Shown here: piece after piece, positions 56,932 through 64,000 of the stretch
Position numbering within the stretch: the first letter of the stretch is position 1
Layout of the letters: each line of letters begins with the position of its first letter
DNA from: Dethiosulfovibrio faecalis
GTDB taxonomy: Bacteria; Synergistota; Synergistia; Synergistales; Dethiosulfovibrionaceae
Assembly (NCBI RefSeq): GCF_021568795.1
Contig: NZ_JAKGUE010000001.1
Location: forward strand, 62,001 to 126,000
Length of the DNA stretch: 64,000 bases
Direction: 5' to 3'
Program-made: the position numbers and the translations under genes
The notes under the pieces: model-generated
What the model was told of the DNA's origin: nothing
Seen by the model: only the letters and a program-made list of their open reading frames with translations
The model's database searches: none

Positions 56932-58335
56932 ATGGCGGACAGAGATATACAGGGACTTCTTCGTGGAATTCCCGCGATGGAGAGGGTTTTGAACGACGAG
57001 AGAACCTCTAGGTATCTAGAATATCTGGATAGAGAGAGACTGAAGGAGCTGTGTTCCTCCATATTGAACGACGTTAGAGTCGAGATCCTGTCCGGAGAGA
57101 GGACGCAATTTAAGTATGAGGATCTGTTCTCTTTGCTGGACGACAGGGTTGAGTCCATGTCCGCACCCAGTCTGAGATCGGTGGTGAACGGTACCGGAGT
57201 TGTGGTTCACACGAACCTCGGAAGATCCTGTCTGTCGTCTGAGGCGGTAAGTGCGGTTTCCGAGGTCGCCGGTAGATACAACACGCTGGAGTACGATCTG
57301 GAAGCGGGGGAAAGAGGTCAGAGGAACAGTCACGTGGAGTGGCTCCTCTGCAAGCTTACAGGAGCGGAGGCCGCCGTAGTAGTCAACAACAACGCCGGAG
57401 CCGTCCTGCTCTGCCTCGCCGCTCTCTCCGCCGGTCGATCGGCTGTGGTCTCCAGAGGTGAGCTGGTGGAGATAGGGGGTTCCTTCCGGATACCCGACAT
57501 AATGACCTTTTCCGGAACCAGGCTGGTCGAGGTGGGAACTACGAACCGAACCCACCTGAGGGATTACGAGAGGGCGGTCGACGAGGATACCGCCATGGTC
57601 ATGAAGGTCCACCCGTCCAATTTCAGGGTGGTGGGTTTTCACAAGGAGGTCTCTAGAGAGGACCTGGCCGCCCTCGCTAGGGATAAAGGTGTTATCTTCA
57701 TGGAGGATCTCGGCAGCGGTATATTGGTCGATCCAGGTAAGCTGGGGCTCTCGGGAGAGCCCACTGTCGGCGACTGTATCGATGCCGGAGTTGATCTGGT
57801 CACATTTTCCGGAGATAAGCTTCTGGGCGGACCTCAGATAGGGGCCGTGGTGGGAAAGAAAAAGCTGGTGGACTCAATTCGAACCTATCCTCTCTTAAGG
57901 GCCCTCAGGTGCGATAAGATGACTCTGGCAGCTCTAGAGGCCACTTTGAGGCTCTATCTCAGAGGGGATTGGAACAAGATCCCCACTTTGGGCATGCTCT
58001 CTCTCGACGGAGATGCGATAAAAGAGAGATGCCTATCCCTCATGGAGACCCTGGCACCGGTGCTCGAAGGGGCCCATATGGAGGTCGTCGCGGTGGACGA
58101 CGCAGTCGGTGGAGGGGCCTTCCCTGCCACGGCAGTTCCCGGATTCGCTTTATCCGTATCCTTGCCCGATCTAAGCTCCGGAACTATTCAGGAAAGGCTC
58201 AGGTTCTGCGACGAACCTGCGGTGGTCGGGGCTAGGGACGGCAGGGTGTTGATCCACGGCAGGACCCTGATGGAGGGAGACCGGGAGCGGTTGGTTCGAG
58301 CTTTTTCGTCTATCCTGGAGGAGGGGTCGAGATGA
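56932..58335 (+). CDS. selA: L-seryl-tRNA(Sec) selenium transferase
   Basis: A PLP enzyme that converts Ser-tRNA(Sec) to Sec-tRNA(Sec). The protein has 467 residues. VVNGTGVVVHTNLGRS, VVNNNAGAVLLCLAAL, ELVEIGGSFRIP, EVGTTNRTHLRDYERAV and TFSGDKLLGGPQ (cofactor lysine) are present. ATG 56932 is chosen with GGTGGTGA upstream; a GTG at 56917 is an alternative. Its stop overlaps selB (ATGA). Confidence 0.96.
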   Translation: MADRDIQGLLRGIPAMERVLNDERTSRYLEYLDRERLKELCSSILNDVRVEILSGERTQFKYEDLFSLLDDRVESMSAPSLRSVVNGTGVVVHTNLGRSCLSSEAVSAVSEVAGRYNTLEYDLEAGERGQRNSHVEWLLCKLTGAEAAVVVNNNAGAVLLCLAALSAGRSAVVSRGELVEIGGSFRIPDIMTFSGTRLVEVGTTNRTHLRDYERAVDEDTAMVMKVHPSNFRVVGFHKEVSREDLAALARDKGVIFMEDLGSGILVDPGKLGLSGEPTVGDCIDAGVDLVTFSGDKLLGGPQIGAVVGKKKLVDSIRTYPLLRALRCDKMTLAALEATLRLYLRGDWNKIPTLGMLSLDGDAIKERCLSLMETLAPVLEGAHMEVVAVDDAVGGGAFPATAVPGFALSVSLPDLSSGTIQERLRFCDEPAVVGARDGRVLIHGRTLMEGDRERLVRAFSSILEEGSR

Positions 58336-60245
58336 CCGAGGAAATGTCCCTCGTAGTAGGTACTGCCGGGCATATAGACCACGGAAAAACCCATCTGGTC
58401 AAGGCATTGAGCGGCGTGGACTGCGACAGGCTTTCGGAGGAGAGGAAGCGGGGGATAACCATAGAGCTGGGCTTTGCACCTCTGGAGCTTCCCAGCGGCC
58501 GAGTTGTCAGCGTGATAGATGTTCCCGGACACGAAAAGTTCATAAGACAGATGGTTGCGGGGGCCTCCGGTCTGGACGCCGTTTTGCTCGTGGTGGCCGC
58601 CGACGAAGGGGTTATGCCCCAGACCAGAGAGCATCTGGATATAATCGAGCTCCTCGGAGTTCGAGAGGGGTTCGTGGTGTTGACCAAGGCGGACCTGGTC
58701 GACGAGGAGATGTTGGAGCTCGCGGCGGATGACGTCCGAGATCTGGTAAAGGGAACCTTCCTTCAGGACAAGCCTATATTGGCGGTTTCCTCTGTGACGG
58801 GGGAGAATCTGGGTGCCGTCATGGACGAGATGGACAAGCTTGTGGACGAGGTCGTCCCCAGAGATAGAGAAGGGGCCTTCTTCATGCCTATAGACCGATC
58901 CTTTCCCGTGGCGGGATTCGGAACCGTGGTGACCGGGACGGCCTACAGGGGCAGGGTATACCAGGGCGACGACATGGAGATATTGCCGGCGGAGTTGGAC
59001 ACGCGGGTTAGAAGCCTACAGGTTCACGGTTCTTCGGTCGATTCCGCCGAGGCAGGTCAGAGGGTGGCCATGAGTCTGAACGGTCTTTCCGTGGATCAGC
59101 TCAACAGAGGAGACGTCGTGTGCGCCTCCGGCGTGTTCAGGGCGTCCAGCTGTCTGGACGTGGGATTGAAGGTCTTGCCGGGGGCTATAGAGGGAATTTC
59201 CCATTGGCAGAGGCTCAGGGTCCACCTGGGAACCTCGGACGTATTGGCGAGGGTGGCTTTCCTGGACAGAAAGGAACTTCTTCCCGGAGAGGAGGCGGTC
59301 GCCCAGCTCGTTCTGGAGGAACCGGTCGTCGCCTCCATATGTCAGAGGTTCGTCGTTCGCTTTTACAGTCCTTTAAGAACCATAGGCGGAGGAGAGGTCC
59401 TCTCTCCCTACGGGAAAAAAGCTCGAGGGAGAAGGGCGAGAGGGGAGGCCGTCGCCAGGCTGGAGGCGTTGATGGGGTCCGATTCTAGAGAGGATCGCAT
59501 AGCGGCACTGGTGGATTTTCACGGAAGGATCCCTTTCGACGACCTGATAGTGCAGACCCAGGAGACCAGAAAGGGATTGACCGAAATATTGAAGGACCTT
59601 CTGAAATCCAGAGGGGTATCGGTTATACCCGTAGGCAACGGCATAGTCATCTCCGACGGAGAGAGAGTCCGACTGGAGGGTTCTATCCTGAAACGGTTGG
59701 AGACCTTTCACGAAGAGCACCCTCACCAGGAGGGAGAGGCTGCCGACAGGCTGGTGAACGGTCTTTTTGTCGACGAGGACAGGAAGTTCGGTCGTGCTTT
59801 CGTCGGCTGGATGGTTGACGGAGGGGTACTGATATCCAAAGAGTCCCTGCTCTCCCTTCCGGGGTTCGAGAAAGAGGACGATCAGGCTTTTCAGGCGAAG
59901 GTGGACGTTCTGAAAGGACTGTGCGACGATGCGGGGTTTCAGCCGCCGGTTTTGATCGATTGTCCTAAAGCCCTTGGAATGGACGAAAAAGAGTTTTCCC
60001 GTTTTCTGACCGATGTCAGACGGATGGGTTTGTTCTCCGTGGTTGACGGGACATTTCTGCTATCCTCCGATGTGGAAAAACGGCTGCTTTCCGCTCTTAG
60101 GGAGGTAGACGGAGGGATAACCATAGCTTCCGTGAGGGATATAACCGGAAGCAGTAGAAAGTTTGTCTTGCCCCTCTTGGAATATCTCGATGGCAAAGGG
60201 GTTACCAGAAGGGTGGGGGATAGAAGAATAATCTTAGGTGGTTAA
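58332..60245 (+). CDS. selB: Selenocysteine-specific elongation factor SelB
   Basis: A 637-residue GTPase that brings Sec-tRNA(Sec) to UGA codons marked by a SECIS element. GTAGHIDHGKTHL (G1), KRGITIELGFA (G2), DVPGHEKFI (G3) and TKADLVD (G4) are at the N-terminus, then EF-Tu-like domains II and III. From about residue 375 there are four winged-helix units that bind the mRNA hairpin. The tRNA-Sec gene is not in the window. Confidence 0.97.
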   Translation: MTEEMSLVVGTAGHIDHGKTHLVKALSGVDCDRLSEERKRGITIELGFAPLELPSGRVVSVIDVPGHEKFIRQMVAGASGLDAVLLVVAADEGVMPQTREHLDIIELLGVREGFVVLTKADLVDEEMLELAADDVRDLVKGTFLQDKPILAVSSVTGENLGAVMDEMDKLVDEVVPRDREGAFFMPIDRSFPVAGFGTVVTGTAYRGRVYQGDDMEILPAELDTRVRSLQVHGSSVDSAEAGQRVAMSLNGLSVDQLNRGDVVCASGVFRASSCLDVGLKVLPGAIEGISHWQRLRVHLGTSDVLARVAFLDRKELLPGEEAVAQLVLEEPVVASICQRFVVRFYSPLRTIGGGEVLSPYGKKARGRRARGEAVARLEALMGSDSREDRIAALVDFHGRIPFDDLIVQTQETRKGLTEILKDLLKSRGVSVIPVGNGIVISDGERVRLEGSILKRLETFHEEHPHQEGEAADRLVNGLFVDEDRKFGRAFVGWMVDGGVLISKESLLSLPGFEKEDDQAFQAKVDVLKGLCDDAGFQPPVLIDCPKALGMDEKEFSRFLTDVRRMGLFSVVDGTFLLSSDVEKRLLSALREVDGGITIASVRDITGSSRKFVLPLLEYLDGKGVTRRVGDRRIILGG

Positions 60246-60250
60246 AAAAT

Positions 60251-60279
60251 TTGAATTTTTTGGATGGATATGTTAGAAT
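60251..60279 (+). promoter_or_regulatory. Promoter of veg
   Basis: TTGAAT (60251-60256), 17-base spacer, TAGAAT (60274-60279), directly after the selB stop. Confidence 0.6.
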
Positions 60280-60311
60280 GTCCTTATCCCTGTGAAAAGA
60301 GGAGGACTCTC

Positions 60312-60566
60312 ATGGCCTGTTCCATTCAATCGATTCGTCAGAGGGTGGCTCGATACAAGGGAAACACGGTGCGGTATCGTGCCACCAAGGGACGTCGCAA
60401 GACGGAGGAAAGACGAGGGGTGATTCTGGAGACATACCCGTGTCTTTTCACCCTTTACGTGGAATCTCAACACAGCAAGGTTTCCTTCAGTTACGCTGAG
60501 TTGTTGACAAAAGAGGTGGAACTGGAGCTTATCAAGGATAACGCCAGTACCTCCGAATATCTCTGA
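60312..60566 (+). CDS. veg: Veg family protein
   Basis: An 84-residue basic protein of the Veg (DUF1021) family. In Bacillus subtilis Veg is a highly expressed small protein linked to biofilm matrix genes; its biochemistry is unclear. The conserved GRRKTEERRGVILETYP and FSYAELLTKEVEL are present. ATG 60312 follows GAGGAGG at 6 bases; an in-frame ATG at 60264 has no such site. It is followed by ispE and purR, as in Bacillus. Confidence 0.9.
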   Translation: MACSIQSIRQRVARYKGNTVRYRATKGRRKTEERRGVILETYPCLFTLYVESQHSKVSFSYAELLTKEVELELIKDNASTSEYL

Positions 60567-60596
60567 CCAGCATTCTTTTTCAGGAGTGATCCTATC

Positions 60597-61451
60597 ATGG
60601 AGATCCTTGTTCCCAGCGACGGTAAGATAAACCTATCGTTGAGAATCGTCGGCCGAAGGGAAAACGGCTATCACGATCTGGTATCGGTTTTCATGAGGAT
60701 GCCGTCGTTGGAGTCCTTGAACATCGTTCCGTTAAAAAAACAAGATGTCGATGATGTCGTAGAGATGAGGAATATATCGATAGACGGCGTCAATTTAGTC
60801 AAGAGGGTGATCGATCTTCTCCGTGGAAGAGGAGTTTCGGTCCCCTCTCTCTCGGTGTCCATAAATAAGGAGATTCCTCCTGAAACGGGTCTTGGATGCG
60901 GTTCCGGGAACGGTGTGGCCATATATAAGTGGATTGAGTCGTGTTGCGAGAACGTACCTCATCCGGATGTCCTGGCTTCCATAGGGGCGGATCTGCCATT
61001 TTTCGCCCAGGATGTATCTTTGGCCCTGGTGGAGGGAGTGGGGGAGGACGTGAGCTTTCTCCCTCCTTTGGAGCTCGGCTGCGCCCTCTTTATCCCCGTT
61101 TGGCGTTCTGCTACGTCCGATGCCTACGGAGATCTCGACCGCTGCTTTTCGGAGCTCTGGCCTAAAGGTCCCGAAGAAGCTCGGAAGGAGGCCTTGTCCA
61201 TAGTGGAGGGGCTCTCCAAGGGATCTAAAATCGGGCTTCTTCCCAACGATTTTCTGAAACCTCTTATGGTCTCTCATCCCGAATACAGGTCGATATTCGA
61301 TGGCATCGAAAAATCCGGAGCCTTGGCCTGGGGTCTCAGCGGCAGCGGTAGCGCGGCTTTTGCTTTATATCGAAAAGGTAGCCTCGTGAAGGGTAGGTTG
61401 GGCCACCTTTATGAGCTCGAGTGTATCGAAAAAATAATATTGGTGGAGTGA
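60597..61451 (+). CDS. ispE: 4-(cytidine 5'-diphospho)-2-C-methyl-D-erythritol kinase
   Basis: A GHMP kinase of the MEP isoprenoid pathway, 284 residues. The N-terminal SDGKINLSLRIVGRRENGYHDL holds the active-site Lys, and GADLPFF holds the catalytic Asp. LSGSGSAAFAL is motif 3. The central glycine-rich loop reads ETGLGCGSGNGVA instead of the usual GLGGGSSDAA, a marked departure, although the chemistry residues remain. It sits between veg and purR. Confidence 0.88.
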   Translation: MEILVPSDGKINLSLRIVGRRENGYHDLVSVFMRMPSLESLNIVPLKKQDVDDVVEMRNISIDGVNLVKRVIDLLRGRGVSVPSLSVSINKEIPPETGLGCGSGNGVAIYKWIESCCENVPHPDVLASIGADLPFFAQDVSLALVEGVGEDVSFLPPLELGCALFIPVWRSATSDAYGDLDRCFSELWPKGPEEARKEALSIVEGLSKGSKIGLLPNDFLKPLMVSHPEYRSIFDGIEKSGALAWGLSGSGSAAFALYRKGSLVKGRLGHLYELECIEKIILVE

Positions 61452-61460
61452 TAGTGAATT

Positions 61461-62255
61461 ATGAAAGGACAACGCACCGGGAGGCTTATAAGGATAGTAT
61501 CTAAACTTCTGACCTGCCCTTCGCGCCAATTCTCGGTCACGTCGTTGGCAGACGATTTCGATGTGTCCAAGACGGTGGTCAGCGACGACGTCTCCATCAT
61601 AGACGAGGCCCTTCAGGCCGAGGGGTTGGGGCGGGTTCGAGTGGACAGAGGTAGGTCCGGAGGGGCATTTTTCGTGCCTCAGGTGTCTCAAGCCAGAAGG
61701 GAGGTTTTTCTGGCTCGACTTGCCGAGGTGCTTTCCAAGGAGGACAGGATTCTTCCCAGCGGACTGATATACTACAGCGATATACTGTTCAACCCTAAGT
61801 TTACCTGGGAGCTGGGGCTGATATTGGCCTCCGATTTCTACGATACCCGTCCGGATGTGGTGATGACGTCGGAGGTGAAGGGTATTCCGCTGGGAATGTC
61901 CACCGCTCAGGCGCTAGGCGTTCCGTTGGCCGTGTGTAGATTTAGGAACAGGGCAAGCGATGGTCCTGCCGTATGCGTCCATTTCGCCACACAGACCGGA
62001 GATGTCCGTGCTATGTACATGGGAACCAAACAGATAGGCCAGGGCAGCAGGGTACTGGTCATAGACGATTTCATGCGAGGTGGAAGCACCGCTTCCGGGA
62101 TGTGTCAGGTAGTCCGGGAGTTCAAGGCCGAACTCGTCGGGATAGGTGTCTTTCTCGCAGCTCTGGAACCTCGAAAGAAGGCCGTAGAGAGATATTCCGC
62201 CTTGCTTCGTCTGGATATGTCCGGCGAGGGGGCTAGGGTGTCCATCTCGGGGTGA
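61461..62255 (+). CDS. purR: Purine operon repressor PurR (Bacillus type)
   Basis: A 264-residue regulator with an N-terminal winged helix (residues 1-75, SVTSLADDFDVSKTVVSDDV) and a C-terminal phosphoribosyltransferase-like domain with the PRPP motif VLVIDDFMRGGSTASG. In Bacillus PRPP binding releases it from paired PurBox operators. The pur operon starting at 46634 is the obvious target in this window. The start at 61461 follows GTGATAGTG poorly but fits the family (MKxxRxxRL). It is not related to the E. coli LacI-type PurR. Confidence 0.92.
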   Translation: MKGQRTGRLIRIVSKLLTCPSRQFSVTSLADDFDVSKTVVSDDVSIIDEALQAEGLGRVRVDRGRSGGAFFVPQVSQARREVFLARLAEVLSKEDRILPSGLIYYSDILFNPKFTWELGLILASDFYDTRPDVVMTSEVKGIPLGMSTAQALGVPLAVCRFRNRASDGPAVCVHFATQTGDVRAMYMGTKQIGQGSRVLVIDDFMRGGSTASGMCQVVREFKAELVGIGVFLAALEPRKKAVERYSALLRLDMSGEGARVSISG

Positions 62256-62276
62256 TTTTGTTGTATACACTAAGAT

Positions 62277-62305
62277 TGACGCCGACGAAGCTATGGTATA
62301 GAATG
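62277..62305 (+). promoter_or_regulatory. Promoter of the ferredoxin gene
   Basis: TTGACG (62277-62282), 17-base spacer, TAGAAT (62300-62305). Confidence 0.6.
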
Positions 62306-62331
62306 CCCCACTATGAGGGGGGTGCCCTTGT

Positions 62332-62514
62332 ATGCGTGTCAGTATCGACAGCGATAAATGCATTGGCTGTGGAGTGTGTGTCCAAATTTGTCCGGAGGCC
62401 TTCACCCTTGACGAATCAAGAGGTATCGCGAGGGTTCTTCGCCCTGAAGGGGCGGATTGTGTGGAGGAGGCTAGGGATAGTTGTCCCGTATCGTGCATAA
62501 CGGTGGAGGAATAA
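62332..62514 (+). CDS. Small 4Fe-4S ferredoxin
   Basis: A 60-residue electron carrier. CIGCGVCVQICP gives three to four cluster ligands near residues 11-21, and a distal Cys lies in DSCPVSCI, so one 4Fe-4S cluster is expected. It resembles the monocluster ferredoxins of Thermotoga and clostridia. ATG 62332 follows GAGGGGGG. It is a single gene with its own promoter. Confidence 0.9.
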   Translation: MRVSIDSDKCIGCGVCVQICPEAFTLDESRGIARVLRPEGADCVEEARDSCPVSCITVEE

Positions 62515-62544
62515 AATAAAACCTCGAATCGGCGATTTTGCCTC

Positions 62545-62573
62545 TTGAACAAGACGATAGTACCGGTTATAAT
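62545..62573 (+). promoter_or_regulatory. Promoter of the tRNA gene
   Basis: TTGAAC (62545-62550), 17-base spacer, consensus TATAAT (62568-62573). It lies 12 bases before the tRNA. Confidence 0.8.
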
Positions 62574-62585
62574 AAGCGCCGTTCC

Positions 62586-62662
62586 GGGCCCATAGCTCAA
62601 CTGGTCAGAGCCACCGGCTCATAACCGGAAGGTTCCAGGTTCGAGTCCTGGTGGGCCCACCA
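62586..62662 (+). tRNA. tRNA with CAT anticodon (Met elongator or Ile2)
   Basis: A 77-base cloverleaf. The acceptor GGGCCCA pairs with TGGGCCC (62652-62658), then A and an encoded CCA. The D arm is AGCTC...GAGC, the anticodon arm CCGG-CTCATAA-CCGG, and the T arm CCAGG-TTCGAGT-CCTGG. Perfect 1-72 pairing excludes initiator tRNA. Met elongator and lysidine-modified Ile(CAU) cannot be separated by eye; the CGGCTCATAACCG arm resembles Bacillus tRNA-Ile2. Confidence 0.93.
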
Positions 62663-62670
62663 AGAGCCAA

Positions 62671-62699
62671 GCCGTTCCTTCGGGAGCGGCTTTTTTTTT
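62671..62699 (+). terminator. Terminator of the tRNA gene
   Basis: An 8-bp stem (62671-62678 with 62683-62690, one wobble), TTCG loop and nine T. Confidence 0.93.
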
Positions 62700-62723
62700 A
62701 GGAAAAATACGACTGAGGGGGAA

Positions 62724-63500
62724 ATGATGAATATAGACGCTTTGAGCCGTGTGATGGAGGAAGTTGCTTCTTTGGCCTGGGCGGAGGATTGGGACAACTG
62801 TGGAGTTCTGTTGAGATCCCGATCGGGGAACGTAGGCCATATCGCCGTTGCCCTCGACCCTACGGCGGAGATCGTTCGATCTGCCTCCAGTGCTGGGTGC
62901 GACTGTCTCGTAACCCATCATCCTCTTATCTTCTCTCCTCTCCGGCGTCTTGATCCTTCTATACCTTCTAATGAGGCGGTTTTCGAGTTGATAGAGAGGG
63001 ATATGTCGATTCTCTGCTGCCATACCAGTTGGGATAATTCCCCGGTAGGGACGAACGTCTCTCTGGCGAACTCGATAGGGCTAGGTTCGGTTGAGCCGAT
63101 GCTGTTCGAGGACAGAGGATGGGGGGTAGGGGCCGTAGGAAGGCTGGAGCCCCGTCCCTTCAGGACCCTTGCTTTGTCGGCAAAGGATCGATGGCGACTT
63201 TCTTTCGCCCGACTTCACGGAGATCCTGAGAGGATGGTCTCTAAGGTCGCTTTGTGCGGCGGATCGGGAGGTTCTCTGTGGAGAGATGCTCTGGCTGCCG
63301 GAGCCGAATTGTATATAACGGCAGACGTGAAGTATCACGATGTACAGGATGCCGTAGCTTCCGGACTGTCGGTCCTGGAGGTGGATCACGGCGAGATGGA
63401 ATGGGCTTCCATGGGGGATTTGGCCGCTCACGTAGGTAGGTTGTCCGGATTGGATACCCTCCTGCTGGAGAGACCGTCCTGCTCGGGAGAGCTCGTTTAA
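62724..63500 (+). CDS. Nif3-like dinuclear metal centre protein
   Basis: A 258-residue member of the DUF34/NIF3 family, which forms hexameric rings with two metals per subunit; a link to GTP cyclohydrolase I-like functions has been proposed but the role is not settled. WDNCGVLL near residue 22, VTHHPLIF (metal-binding His pair) near 64, HTSWDNSPVGTN near 99, and DVKYHD and DHGEME near the C-terminus are visible. Two adjacent ATGs (62724, 62727) follow GAGGGGG. Confidence 0.9.
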   Translation: MMNIDALSRVMEEVASLAWAEDWDNCGVLLRSRSGNVGHIAVALDPTAEIVRSASSAGCDCLVTHHPLIFSPLRRLDPSIPSNEAVFELIERDMSILCCHTSWDNSPVGTNVSLANSIGLGSVEPMLFEDRGWGVGAVGRLEPRPFRTLALSAKDRWRLSFARLHGDPERMVSKVALCGGSGGSLWRDALAAGAELYITADVKYHDVQDAVASGLSVLEVDHGEMEWASMGDLAAHVGRLSGLDTLLLERPSCSGELV

Positions 63501-63534
63501 CCTGACTGGGGTAGGAAAGGAGCTTCTTCTAGAT

Positions 63535-64000
63535 ATGAAACTTAGAACTTTCAGCGGAATGAGACCCACCGGTAAGCTGCATCTGGGGCATATGGCAGGG
63601 GCTTTGTCGAATTGGATAAAGCTTCAGGAGGATCCGGGGTACGATTGTTTCTATGGCATAGTCGACTGGCACGCCATGATGTCCGATTACGCCAACAGCT
63701 CGATCATAAAGGAAAACTGCCGGGAGGTCCTCCTGGACTGGCTCGCTGTGGGCCTTGATCCGGAGAAATCGACCATATTCGTCCAATCCCACGTTCCGGA
63801 GCATACGGAACTTTCCCTGGCTTTGGGGATGGTTACTCCTCTTGGCTGGCTTCAGAGAAATCCGACATACAAGGAACAGATTCTAAACATACAGAACAAG
63901 GACCTCAGCACCTTCGGCTTTCTGGGATACCCCGTGCTGATGGCAGCCGATATACTTCTGTATAGGTCTTCCGTCGTGCCCGTGGGAGAGGATCAGTCGG
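63535..64000 (+). CDS. trpS: Tryptophanyl-tRNA synthetase, 3'-truncated by window edge
   Basis: A class Ic synthetase that charges tRNA-Trp. About 155 N-terminal residues are visible; the frame is open to the end of the window and the family is about 330. FSGMRPTGKLHLGHMAGAL contains the HIGH-type ATP motif. GIVDWHAMMSDYANS, GWLQRNPTYKEQ and LMAADILLYRSSVVPVGEDQ are typical of TrpS. ATG 63535 follows AAAGGAG at 12 bases. The KMSKS motif lies beyond the edge. Confidence 0.94.
   Translation, partial: MKLRTFSGMRPTGKLHLGHMAGALSNWIKLQEDPGYDCFYGIVDWHAMMSDYANSSIIKENCREVLLDWLAVGLDPEKSTIFVQSHVPEHTELSLALGMVTPLGWLQRNPTYKEQILNIQNKDLSTFGFLGYPVLMAADILLYRSSVVPVGEDQS

Noticed and set aside
62586-62662. Initiator tRNA-fMet
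   Set aside because: The first base pair is a normal G-C, whereas initiator tRNA has an unpaired 1-72 position; the anticodon stem also lacks the three G-C pairs in the usual form.

Overview
The window looks like chromosome from a member of the Synergistota, most likely close to Dethiosulfovibrio. No 16S gene is present, so this rests on gene content. A secreted-protein gene ends in a Gly-Cys / hydrophobic / basic tail of the Synergist-CTERM type. The host genes are G+C-rich, favour AGG/AGA arginine codons, overlap as ATGA, and follow strong Shine-Dalgarno sites. Amino-acid metabolism, selenocysteine and hydrogenase-maturation genes fit an anaerobic amino-acid fermenter.

Left third (1-16.9 kb): the end of a manganese exporter (mntP); an aspartate-type aminotransferase; a long ribosome hibernation factor; then a tight run hypA-hypB-UvrD/PcrA helicase-coaE-DHH/CBS/nucleotidyltransferase-M50 protease-surE. 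The CoaE protein carries an extra C-terminal domain that resembles CutA1. A threonine T-box leader follows, with its own promoter, ahead of thrC-thrB-(double ACT protein). Next come a class IV aminotransferase and a PAS-GGDEF-EAL protein. An Fe-S aldo/keto reductase converges on them.

Middle (17-36.5 kb), accessory: first, a repeat-rich secreted-protein gene that is doubly broken, by a frameshift after the signal peptide and by an IS3-family insertion of about 1.66 kb. Then an apparently complete BREX type 3 phage-defence operon (brxF-brxC-pglXI-brxHII-pglZ-brxA) in a different codon style, with an extra Schlafen/AlbA_2-type gene inserted between pglXI and brxHII. A 15-bp perfect direct repeat brackets this island, which suggests a discrete insertion.

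Right part (36.5-64 kb): a ten-gene purine operon on the minus strand (purC-S-Q-L-F-M-N-H-D-E) from a good sigma-70-type promoter. Then lepA-hemW-ygiQ-murB; a polar amino-acid ABC transporter whose binding protein and permease are one polypeptide; speD; a selenium cluster (yedF, selA, selB); and a Firmicutes-like block veg-ispE-purR. The PurR protein is of the Bacillus type and is the likely regulator of the purine operon. A ferredoxin, a CAU tRNA, a Nif3-family gene and the start of trpS end the window.
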